From NCBI GenBank assembly GCA_004151065.3, contig NWUY0300001785.1, positions 33,461 to 48,585 on the forward strand: DNA of 15,125 nt, in the 5' to 3' direction. This document shows, in pieces, positions 1 to 8,346 of this stretch. The notes below the pieces were generated by a model. That model was not told the origin of the DNA. It ran no database searches and worked only from the letters and a program-made list of their open reading frames with translations. The stretch's first letter is position 1. Every line of letters starts with the position of its first letter. Source of the stretch: Larix sibirica. Taxonomy: Eukaryota > Streptophyta > Pinopsida > Pinales > Pinaceae. Position numbers and translations under genes: made by a program.

Positions 1-307
1 AAAGGTGGGGCTTGCAACAGGAACACAGGACCGTATCTCCTCCCCACCTCATCTTCTTCGATCTGGAAATCGAGCTCAATTTGATGGAGCAGCCATCTCA
101 TCTTCTGGTCGTTGCAGGGCAGGGGAATTCATTGAATTATCCAATGGTCATCATATTAATCTTTGGATGTGCGGTGGTCGAGTTACTAATACTAAGGGTG
201 AACTCCTTTCTCTTTGGCTGGTTCTCTTCTTCTCATCTGCATCAAATATAATCTTGGATCAGGCTGCTGGGGACTCTCTGGCTATTGTGAACTGGGCAAA
301 CAAAGTG
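1..307 (+). mobile_element. LINE fragment, RNase H region of ORF2 (copy A)
   Basis: This segment aligns without gaps to 6291-6597 of the LINE further right, with 24 mismatches by my manual count (about 92% identity). It encodes the start of the ORF2 C-terminal RNase H domain, which would degrade RNA in RNA:DNA hybrids. The open frame begins at position 5, has no stop up to the unknown base, and shows the catalytic-type Asp (FDGAA), Glu (TKGELL) and Asp (AGDSLAIVNW). It keeps CGA (Arg) at 179-181, where the other copy has a TGA stop. The copy is cut off on the left by the window edge and on the right by the unknown base at 308, after which similarity ends abruptly. It is a partial element, so no functional gene can be claimed. 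Confidence 0.88.
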
Positions 308-308
308 N
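308..308. other. Single unknown base (probable contig join)
   Basis: A lone N sits exactly where the RNase H similarity to 6291-6597 stops. Sequence to the right is AT-rich and unrelated to the LINE. A single N at a sharp similarity break is what some short-read scaffolders write for a join of unknown or negative gap size, so I read it as an assembly joint and not a single miscalled base. Confidence 0.7.
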
Positions 309-500
309 ATTACAAAAATATCTTATAAAAAATTTGTCAAATTTGACATTTTCCTCGATGATATGAAACTAATCAAGAAAATTATGCAACCAAAATCTTC
401 ATCAAAATTGACATTCCGTACAACTTGACTCTGTTTATGGACCTCAATATGCTCTTAATAAACTCTAAAAGCCACATCAGATCATTTGCAATATCATTCC
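309..500. other. AT-rich stretch, nothing recognised
   Basis: No coding signal or RNA gene is visible. It contains one 12-bp perfect palindrome (GTCAAATTTGAC, about 339-350). It is probably host or older repeat DNA upstream of LINE-1. The true 5' end of LINE-1 is not marked by any target-site duplication I could find. Confidence 0.4.
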
Positions 501-852
501 TATCTTGAATAGGTAAACTTCATGGGTTTGCATGAAGGGCTTGCAGGGTTTGATGGCGGTTCTTTGATACTTTGAACATCGGTTAACATGGACTGGGGGC
601 TTCCAGAGGATGCCTGGTGGAGTATATTTGGGGCCGGTGGTAGATAGAAAATGTCTGTAGCTAAATAATAATAGTTTAATCCTCCCATACAGGTCTGCTG
701 TTTTTTGACCGGGGGTTTTTTACTGTCAACCTTTATACTCTGGAATCTACACATTCATGAGGATGGAACCTTGCCCTGACCACTTGGGGGCGGAAAATTC
801 GAGGGGTTGTGGACAAAAATCTGACGACTAGTGGGCAGAAGCGGGGGTTCTT
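500..852 (+). other. LINE-1 5' leader (putative 5' UTR / ORF1 N-terminal remnant)
   Basis: This part lies upstream of the first convincing ORF1 frame and is more GC-rich than 309-500. No TATA box or other promoter element stands out; L1-type leaders carry internal promoters, but none can be read here. About 791-850 has an alternative open frame (RKIRGVVDKNLTTSGQ and on) that could be the true ORF1 N-terminus, shifted relative to the frame from 853. Confidence 0.45.
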
Positions 853-2296
853 ATGCCCGATAAAGAATATCGTCGTATGTGGTTGGCGCGTGCTAAACAT
901 GGGGCTCCTTCTCAGGCGAATGGGATTGACACCCGTCTTGGCCCAGTGACAGGTCTACATAAGAATTTACCTCCTTCAAAGGTTCCAAAGTTAAACCAAT
1001 TATCTGAGGAAGGATCCACCATACCGACTACTATTCCTGCTACGGCTCACATCAATAATCCAGGTTCACAGTCATTACAGGGGGCTCGTGGGACAATTAA
1101 TAACCAAAAAAAAGGAAGTTCCAATTAAGGGGTCAAGGAACCGATTCGCTGATGGACCGTATCATGGCGTTGGAGGGTATTGTGACCTCTTTAAAGGCCT
1201 TGGTTGGGAAGTTTTCATATGGTGTCATGAACCCAAAGGATATCGGTTAGTGGCTCTCAACCAAATGGGCTAGTATTATTGGTTATGTCCCTGATATATA
1301 TATCTTAAGCAAGGGATGGTACATGTTCTACTTTCGTTTGGAGGGACGCTTGGCCATGATATTAGATAAGACCTGGATAAGGGGGAATGGTAGCTTAATG
1401 CTCAAACGATGGCATTTGGGTTTCGATTCTGCTCTGAGAAGTTACGTTTTAGACACCTTTGGGTACTACTACCAGTTTTCCCCACGGAGATGTGGAATAG
1501 ATACGCTTTTGTGGCTGTGGCCAATCACATTGGTCATTTTTTGCACATCTCAGATGAAACCCTAAATGGTTGAGACCGTCGAGTTGGGCGTGTCCTTGTG
1601 GAAATCGACATGTCTTTGGATCTATTTGAGACTCTGGTCATCATGTGGCATGATAGGCAGTATTCCAAGACTTTGGATTATTGGGGAATCCCATTTCGAT
1701 GCTCAAAATGTAAAGCTGTGGGACACCTGTGTTGGGATTGCAAAGATTGTAGTTCTGGTTCGGAGTGGGACTCTGTGGATGATGTCAAAGCTTTGTCTTC
1801 TGATAGCAATTCTACTTCGGATGCTGATGTGGAGGGCTCCGCCAATGCATCCATTTCGCCGAAGGGCTTGGCCTTAAAGGGTTGGGATCCTACATCACTT
1901 ATTGGTAAGCTAAACCGACTTGACTCTTCATTTACGTTTTCTTTATCTAATATCGATTTGGATTTCCTGGAGGGACTGGAAGTGAAGGGGGATCGTATTG
2001 GGTAAGGGGTTATTGTGGGCCCTCCAGTTTTCTTCATGGGGTTTGTGCCTTCTGAGGAACGTGACTACTCCGATCCATATCTTGATGTCACTCTTAACCC
2101 TATTCTCGTTACTGTTCCTTTGATGAACACTACCATTTCTCCTAACCGGATCGGTTGGTATTGTTCCTCATATTGTTGGTATTTCAGATGAGGACATCTC
2201 CGTTTCCCATGTGGGTCTGTCTCCAGCACAAGCTATACTAGTGGGGAATTTTAGCTCGGTGCCTACAAATGCGGTCGTCCCTACAGGTGACATCAT

Positions 2297-2326
2297 CTGG
2301 GGTTGGGTCTGGGGTTGGGTCTGGGG
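2297..2326 (+). repeat. 12-bp tandem repeat inside LINE-1 ORF1
   Basis: The unit CTGGGGTTGGGT occurs twice exactly (2297-2308, 2309-2320), followed by a half unit CTGGGG. It lies in the low-complexity linker of ORF1 between the zinc knuckle and the basic tail, where it reads as repeated Trp-Gly/Val. The 12-bp length keeps frame, so slippage here would not by itself break ORF1. Confidence 0.85.
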
Positions 2327-2671
2327 CTGAAGAATCCCATTTAAATGGATCGGGCCCAACCTTTGTGGATATTTTCAAATCACAGGTGCCCTGACCACTT
2401 ATCTAGCTAATCAGCCTATGGATGGGGCTCGACCGGATATATCTTAGAAAAACATTGTGGTGTCTCATGTCGAAGATTTTCTGGTTAAAGGTGCTCGAAA
2501 AGGTGGCATAGCACAACTCTCTCCAATCAAAACCCGTAGTGCTAGGAAATCTATTCCTTTATCCATTGATGTAATACCTACCAATAAATCACTGACTACA
2601 TCCACTTTTGATGGTTCCTTGGATACCAAACGGGCGCTGAGAGGCATGAAATCCCTATCAAGGGTTAAACG

Positions 2672-2675
2672 ATGA
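2672..2675 (+). promoter_or_regulatory. ATGA stop-start overlap of LINE-1 ORF1 and ORF2
   Basis: The ORF1 frame ends with TGA at 2673-2675 and the ORF2 frame begins with ATG at 2672-2674, so the two codons share two bases. The ORF2 protein starts MIFFSMNIRGIG, exactly where AP-endonuclease domains of plant LINEs begin, so this ATG is well supported. LINE-2 has the same arrangement at 9936-9939. Such overlaps are known to permit termination-reinitiation in other retroelements; that use here is inferred. Confidence 0.7.
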
Positions 2676-5600
2676 TCTTTTTCTCCATGAACATTAGAGG
2701 GATTGGGGTCCCTCAGAAAAAATTGGCCCTCAATAGTTTACTGGATACTTTACAACTTGATATGATTTTCCTTCAAGAAACGATGGTGTCGATGTCCCGA
2801 GAGAGAGTCTTCTTCCAAAGCATAAGACCTGATTGGGTCATCTGCTCCACGGATGCTATGGGACTCTTTGGGGGTTTATTATCTGCTTGGTATCCAAATT
2901 TTTTTTGTCTCTCTGCTTTTTGTACAAAGATGGGGATTCACCTGGTGGGATAGATTAAGGGATTTGTTGGAGATGTAAAAATCTCTTTAACATATATGGG
3001 CCTTACACTGAGCCTTGTCTATTCTAGGATTTAGTAAAATCGAAGGGTCTATTGGAACTTGAAAATCTCATATTAGCTAGAGATTTCAATCTTACACTTT
3101 CGTCCAATGAGACATGGGGAACCTCTGCTCGTGGGGATCCCTTATGTACGCAATTTTATGATTTCTTTGCAGATATGAGTTTTATTGATATTATGCCGAC
3201 TCCTTTATGCCCTACATGGTGCAATGGGCGGTTGTCACCACAACGAATTTCCAAGTGTTTGGACCGTTATTTGTTGGCGGACAATCTGGTTCAGCAACTA
3301 TTTAATTTCAGATCTTGGACTTGTTTATCTACACTATCCGATCACCTCCCTATACTTTGTGAGTTGGATTTTGGGGAGGTCAGGGTTCCATACCCATTCA
3401 AGTTCAACCATACACTACTTCAACTTCTAGGGTTCTGTGATCTTGTTCGAACTGCTTCAGTTGGCACACCGGTGGATGGTATTCCCTCACCATCTCAGCA
3501 TCTTATACATAAACTGGGCTCTCTTAAATTGTCTGTTAAAAAGTGGGATAGAGCTCGTCAGAAGGCAAAGAAACTCGAATTAGTGGAAATTGATCAACAA
3601 ATATCTGCACTTAATACTGCCAACTTGGATGGGCCACTCCCTTTTGGTGCACACACTCAATTGATAGACTTGGAGAGCAGGAAACTTCAATTCCTTAATC
3701 GTGCAGAATATATTTGGCGCTTGAAGAGCAGGGCACTGTGGGTCTCCTTAGGAGATAAAAATTCTAAATTTTTCCATATATTTGCAAACAACCGGCGCAT
3801 TAGTAACACTATTTGGAATTTACAAAGTTGATCTGGCTGCAATATTTCATCACTACAGGACCTACAGGGGGAGGCAATGGCACACTTCATGAACTACTAC
3901 TGCGATTCTGGAGGGACGTCTATCAGTGAACAATTAAAAGTGGTTTGTAATTATCCTCGACTATTTACTGAGCAGGAGGGAAATGACATATTTTCCCCGG
4001 TCACATTAGAGGAGATTCATACTGTTTTGAGTGGTTTTTCAAAAGACAAAAGTCCAGGTCCAGATGGCTATACCGCGAAACTTTTCTTGTATTTCTTCGA
4101 CATTATGGGTCAAGAAATATTGGATATGGTGGAAGAAACACATATACATGGTGAGGTGGCTGGAGCTCTCAACGCTACATTTATAACACTCATCCCTAAG
4201 ATATCCAACCCTTCTTCATTCATGGATTTTAGGCCGATATCATTGTGTAATCTTGTGTATAAATTTATTGCTAAGGTTATTGCTTGCAGAATTAAACCTA
4301 TACTTTCTAGAGGGCTCTCACCGGAACAGTATGGTTTCTTGGATGATAGACAGATCCTCGATGCAATGGGGGTTTCCCAGGAGGCGATGCACAACATTAA
4401 GTCCAAAAATATTAAGGCCATCATACTCCAATTGGACCTCATGCAGGCTTATGATAATGTGAATTGGTCATTCCTTCGACTTGCACTTGTCCAGATTGAC
4501 ATCCCTTGGGCTGCTATAAAATGGATTATGGCCTGCATTTCATCTGTCAACTTCTCTATATTAATTAATGGATGCCCTACCGATTTCATATGCTGCTCGT
4601 GGGGATTACGTCAAGGGTGTCCACTATCTCCATTACTATTTCTGATCGTCATCGAGGGATTCAACAGATTGATTCACAAAGCTAAAGATGACTCCTTGAT
4701 CTCTGGGATCCAGGTATCTCCTCACTATTTGATCACTCATGAATTATTTGTTGATGATGTCATGTTATTTGGGGGTGCATATTTTCAGGAGTCGCAACGT
4801 TTTAGCCAAATTATTCATCTCTTTTGTGGTTACTTGCGCATGATTATCAATGAAATTAAATCAAAATTATTAAAGCATAAACCGGAGAGGTTGGAACTCA
4901 CTGCTATTTCTTCCATCACCCCCTATAAGGTTGAAGAACTCATCGACTGTACCAGATATTTGGGATATTACTTAAAACCCAATGGGTATAAGATAGCTGA
5001 CTGGCAATGGATCCTTAAAAAATTTGATAAGAAGATATCTCATTGGCAGTGGAGTTGGTTATCTAGCAGAGGACACCTCATACTTGCAAAATCAATTTTA
5101 CAAAACATGGGTGTTTTTTGGTTCTCTCTTTGCCACATTCCTAAATCTATTTTGTCCAGCATCCGTCAGATGATCCATTGATTCATTTGGTCTGGAAATG
5201 GGAAACAAAAGATCCACTTAGTGGGATGGAACAAACTTGCTCGTCCATATGCACATGGGGGCTGGGCTATAAAGAATATTTTCCACTTCTCCATGGATTT
5301 ATTAGCAAAAAGCTTATGGTGTGCTTTAACTGTTGATTGCTTATGGGGCAGAAAATTAAAAGACAAATATTTTGGTAAGTTATCCACTATCCAATGGATC
5401 CGATCTCGAATAAAATCTACAAAAGGTATCTCAAATATCTGGGATGGCTTAATACTCTCATTTTCGGTGATGGAAGATTGGATGGCCTGGGCACCTGGAA
5501 ATGGTCGACATATACTGATTGGTGATGATCCTATTGTTGGCGGCCCCACTGTTTATAAACTATCAACAACATTCATCCATCACCTCAGATGCAGAGGTTA

Positions 5601-6822
5601 TTATTATCTCTATCATATTATGGCCAAAAATTATCCAGCTAATTCCTTTCACTGTTGGCTGAATGCCACACAACTTGGCTTAGTGGGGGTGATGGCTACT
5701 AAATGGAAATCCTACATTCTGGAACTATACCAGGAAAATATTCAGCTATCCGTCGGGGAGGATAGTTTGCTTTGGTCATGGAATACCATTGATGGTTCGA
5801 TCTCGGCTCATTCTGTATGTGAGGCTATTTTTTATACCTACCGGGTGGATGGGAAGTGGTGGCATCGTGCCTGTTGGCAATGGTAGATTCCATTAAAAGT
5901 GAAAATCTTTTCTTGGCTCTTGCTGGAAGAGAAAATTCTCATTTGGGATAATATCCAAAAGCATGGCTTCCATGGACCAAATATATGTCCATTTTGTCAT
6001 CTAGACTCCGAATCCTTCCACCATCTCTTTGTTGTTGTCCCTTATACTGCCAAAGTATGGTCATACTTTGATGACCCTTATATACATATTCAGCAGGGTG
6101 TGGATTTCTCATTACAAAACTGGTATAAAAAATTATTCTCGGTCAATAATGATTTTGGCTGCTTAGCATGTCTTGTGGCGTGGGGGATTTGGAAGGCATG
6201 CAACCGTCTGATATTTGATGATATATTCATCGATCCTAGCAGAGTGGCATGTCACATTAAAGCTCTATCATCCGAATATATACTTGCCTCAAAGGTGGGG
6301 CTTGCAGCAAGCATACATGATTGTATCTCCTCCCCACCTAATCTTCTTCGATCCGGAAATCGAGCTCAGTTTGATGGAGCATGCATCCCATCTTCTAGTC
6401 GCTGCAGGGCAGGGGCATTCATTGAATTATCCAACGGTCATCATATTAATCTTTGGTTGTGCGGTGGTTGAGGTACTAATACTAAGGGTGAACTCCTTAC
6501 TCTTTTGCTGGTTCTCTTCTTCTCATCTGCATCGAATATAATCTTGGATCAGGCTGCTGGGGACTCTCTGGCTATTGTGAATTGGGCAAACAAAGTGGCC
6601 ATTATTAATGCCCTAGCTCTCACTCCTTGGATGGAACATACTAGATCACTCATGGACACCTGCACACAGACTGAGATCATACATATTTTCTGTGACCATA
6701 ATATGGCTGCTAATGCACTCTCTCGTTGGGGTCTATCTGCTGCCGAGGGTCGTATCCATTTCGAGATTTTCGTTGGTGTGGCACATCCCATAACGGGATA
6801 CTGGTTGCTCTTCACACCTTAA
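2672..6822 (+). pseudogene. LINE-1 ORF2 polyprotein: AP endonuclease, reverse transcriptase, zf-RVT, RNase H (nearly open)
   Basis: ORF2 nicks target DNA and reverse transcribes the element RNA. The endonuclease (about 2672-3370) keeps MNIRG, QET, a GGDFN-type box (now ARDFN, 3073-3087) and SDHLPI. The reverse transcriptase (about 4000-4900) has SPGPDG, DFRPISLCN, motif A Asp at 4435 in LDLMQAYD (usual Lys replaced), LRQGCPLSPLLF, and FVDD at 4747-4758. A zf-RVT region (about 5860-6050) has ICPFC and HHLF, but the expected last Cys is Val (6037). RNase H (6361-6760) shows Asp 6373, Glu 6490 and Asp 6562; the fourth position, normally Asp in NxxAD, is Asn (6712). After one frameshift near 2980-2990 the gene stays in one frame to TAA 6820, interrupted only by stops at 3025, 3829, 5179, 5884 and 6469, with another at 2951 before the shift. 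About 1380 codons is normal for the family. This copy is inactive. Confidence 0.93.
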
Positions 6823-7257
6823 CTTTTTTGTTATTATCCTTTGTGATACAGAATGGCAGGTTTTTTGTTTTTTGATTACTCATATGTATAGTGCGACTAT
6901 CTATTTCGGGCTATCATCCATCTGCACACATCTTATTGGGTGTATGATACTTTTTTTTATCGGCATTATTTCTCCACTCACTTGTATATTACTTCATTTT
7001 GTTTTTCCTGCACATGGCGTCTTCTGGAGGATTGGTATATCCTATCTACATTGTCTTGTATTTCTTTGGTATCAGTTGGATGTAACATCGTCGGTTTCCT
7101 TGGTTCTTTCGATCGTTTTTTTTATGGCTTTAAGCACTTGGTCATATCGGCTCCACAGGTTTCTGTTATGCTCGAACTGGTCTTTTGACCATTTATATGA
7201 CTATAATCCCTATATACTTTCTAATAAAGTATAGCTTTTTTCATTTGAAAAAAAAAA
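6823..7257 (+). other. LINE-1 3' UTR and poly-A tail
   Basis: This T-rich stretch follows the ORF2 stop. The long T-rich frames inside it look like composition artefacts, being hydrophobic and without motifs. It ends with AATAAA (7223-7228), an octamer CTTTTTTC (7235-7242), a four-base spacer, G, and ten A residues (7248-7257). The last 45 or so bases recur after the second unknown base at 7607-7652. Confidence 0.85.
7223..7228 (+). terminator. AATAAA polyadenylation signal of LINE-1
   Basis: AATAAA lies 20 bases before the poly-A tail, the usual spacing for a polyadenylation signal. The copy A fragment has the same motif at 7620-7625 at the same spacing. Confidence 0.65.
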
Positions 7258-7300
7258 GAAAGGTACAAATTTGGTAAACATGTACTATTGAAAACTTAAT

Positions 7301-7356
7301 TGGGTATGGTAAATGGGTATACATTAGTTGGGTATGGTAAATGGGTACACATTAGT
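7301..7356 (+). repeat. 28-bp tandem duplication downstream of LINE-1
   Basis: Two adjacent 28-bp units (7301-7328 and 7329-7356) differ at one base (TAT against TAC before ACATTAGT). The unit begins TGGGTATGGTAAATGGG. It is just outside the LINE-1 poly-A tail, so it belongs to the flank and not the element. Confidence 0.9.
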
Positions 7357-7605
7357 TGAGCTAGATCATTGGCTCCTTTTTGTTCAAATAAATTATTAAA
7401 ACATTTATGAGTATGGAATATATTTGTATGTTGCTTCATTGTTGATGCTTTAATGTTCGAGAAGAATTAAATGCACACATAGGATATTGAGTGAAAGGAT
7501 AGATTACGTGGAAAAGGAGATGATTGTATCTTAATATGAGGGTGAACTTAAATATGAGGGTGAAGTAGCATTTACTTTTTGGGCAAATTATTTAAGATAT
7601 TAAGT
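7357..7605. other. Flank between LINE-1 tail and second unknown base, nothing recognised
   Basis: This is AT-rich sequence without a coding signal. It holds one short imperfect tandem duplication, TTAATATGAGGGTGAAC (7531-7547) followed by TTAAATATGAGGGTGAAG (7548-7565). Confidence 0.5.
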
Positions 7606-7606
7606 N
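7606..7606. other. Second single unknown base (probable contig join)
   Basis: A lone N directly precedes sequence matching the last 45 or so bases of LINE-1 (from 7210). As at 308, LINE similarity begins or ends exactly at the N, which supports an assembly joint. Confidence 0.7.
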
Positions 7607-7652
7607 CTATATACTTTCTAATAAAGTATAGCTTTTTTCATTGAAAAAAAAA
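7607..7652 (+). mobile_element. LINE 3' end and poly-A tail (copy A, right piece)
   Basis: This matches 7210-7257 base for base except for one missing T before the tail and one fewer A. It includes AATAAA (7620-7625), CTTTTTTC (7632-7639) and nine A residues (7644-7652). It is only the extreme 3' end of the LINE-1 family, cut at the unknown base. It could be the missing right end of the fragment at 1-307, in which case about 612 bp of the element (equivalent to 6598-7209) is lost between them. Confidence 0.85.
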
Positions 7653-7894
7653 GGTTGTGCATTGCCTCATGGTAGCATATCATGATTTAAACTTGTGTCA
7701 TGATAATTATAGTTTATTAGCATATCGTTTATCATTCTACTACAAATTAGACTTATTATGACTTATTTTAAGTATTATGGTAATTGTGATTTTATTTAAA
7801 GCATTTTATTATAAAAATGTTTGAAAATAATTATATATATTTAATGGTATATATTTTTATTTTTATTTAATTTTACATATTAAATTTGTTAAGA
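7653..7894. other. AT-rich spacer, nothing recognised
   Basis: This very AT-rich sequence lies between the copy A tail and the LINE-2 target-site duplication. It has no open frame of note and no RNA gene. It includes a weak hairpin (ATCATGA 7679-7685 with TCATGAT 7698-7704). Confidence 0.5.
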
Positions 7895-7911
7895 TAGTGT
7901 TGATAGTTTAT
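7895..7911 (+). repeat. LINE-2 target-site duplication, left copy
   Basis: TAGTGTTGATAGTTTAT here matches TAGTGTTGATAGCTTAT at 14106-14122 with one mismatch in 17. If extended leftward over AAG it becomes 19 of 21. It sits immediately before the first base I assign to LINE-2. Confidence 0.82.
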
Positions 7912-8346
7912 AAGGTCCTTGCACTACATTAGGGTTGAGGACTAGGGTGGCAAACCCTTTTTTGACCATTATGACACAAGAATTAGGGTGGTGGATTATA
8001 ACAACAAAGATGAGGGTAGGTCAAGTTATGTCTCCGGGTCATATGAGGAGTTTATAAAGATTTGGGAGTGTTTCAAGGCACTACATGTTGTATGGAATGC
8101 AAAGGCGACAAAGGAAGTTAGACCATTGGATCTAGCAGGTGGCAGCACGCTAGGTGATAGGGATGTATATTAGCAGATAGCATTGATACCATAGTAATTG
8201 GAGAGGTTGGATCCCTAATATTTGACAATAATTATGATAAAACCGCATGAGGTAGGTGAGGATAGGTGGGTCCATGATAACCCTTTGAGTTCTTCGGACA
8301 CTCGTTAGGTCCTTCTACACCTTTCACAACACAAGCAATCTTTAAG
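7912..8346 (+). other. LINE-2 5' leader
   Basis: This is the region from the inferred 5' end to the first ORF1-like coding. A 61-codon frame (7988-8173, GTG start) matches nothing I recognise and may be leader or an ORF1 N-terminal remnant. No promoter motif is evident. Confidence 0.45.

Larger units (their letters stand above)
853..2675 (+). pseudogene. LINE-1 ORF1, DUF4283-like / CCHC zinc-knuckle RNA-binding protein (broken)
   Basis: ORF1 proteins of plant LINEs bind the element RNA and form the RNP with ORF2. The reading frame must be followed through at least three frames: 853 to about 1120, about 1146-1450, about 1451-2153, then 2154-2675. In-frame stops are at 1248 (TAG), 1571 (TGA), 2003 (TAA), 2328 (TGA) and 2445 (TAG). 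Recognisable parts, in order: a short coiled-coil-like segment (about 1152-1215), a DUF4283-type region (about 1260-1680, with WASIIGYVPDIYILSKGWY and GSLMLKRWHLGFD), and the typical LDYWGIPFRCSKC lead-in to a C-x2-C-x4-H-x4-C knuckle near 1699-1740. An acidic Ser/Asp-rich stretch follows, then a basic tail ending RGMKSLSRVKR. ATG 853 is only the first start in a plausible frame; the original start may lie upstream. It ends in a 4-bp overlap with ORF2. Confidence 0.8.
500..7257 (+). mobile_element. LINE-1: near full-length plant L1-type non-LTR retrotransposon
   Basis: In order, the element holds a GC-richer 5' leader, ORF1 with a CCHC knuckle, an ATGA overlap, ORF2 (AP endonuclease, reverse transcriptase, zf-RVT, RNase H), a 3' UTR, AATAAA and a ten-base poly-A tail (7248-7257). 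There are no LTRs, integrase or protease. This is the layout of plant L1 elements that carry an archaeal-type RNase H, and such elements move by target-primed reverse transcription. The left boundary is uncertain (somewhere in about 340-760). I set it near 500 because base composition changes there and because LINE-2 has about 1.2 kb between its 5' end and its CCHC knuckle. Several stops and frameshifts make this copy non-autonomous. Its tail and RNase H region are also found in the fragments at 1-307 and 7607-7652. Confidence 0.9.

Noticed and set aside
1678-2037. 119-codon - strand frame overlapping LINE-1 ORF1
   Set aside because: It is antisense to a clear ORF1 domain with the CCHC knuckle and looks like nothing known; a shadow frame.
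6872-7234. 120-codon open frame in the LINE-1 3' UTR
   Set aside because: It is T-rich and hydrophobic with no motif, lies after the ORF2 stop and just before the poly-A signal; best explained by base composition.
327-7282. Possible target-site duplication of LINE-1 (AAATTTG-type match at about 330-350 with 7267-7282, or GTACAA at about 417 with 7263)
   Set aside because: Matches are short, AT-rich and with several mismatches, far weaker than the LINE-2 duplication; chance matches are likely, so the LINE-1 5' end was left open.
7679-7704. Hairpin ATCATGA/TCATGAT in the AT-rich spacer
   Set aside because: A 7-bp stem in AT-rich DNA is expected by chance; nothing nearby suggests a terminator or RNA gene.
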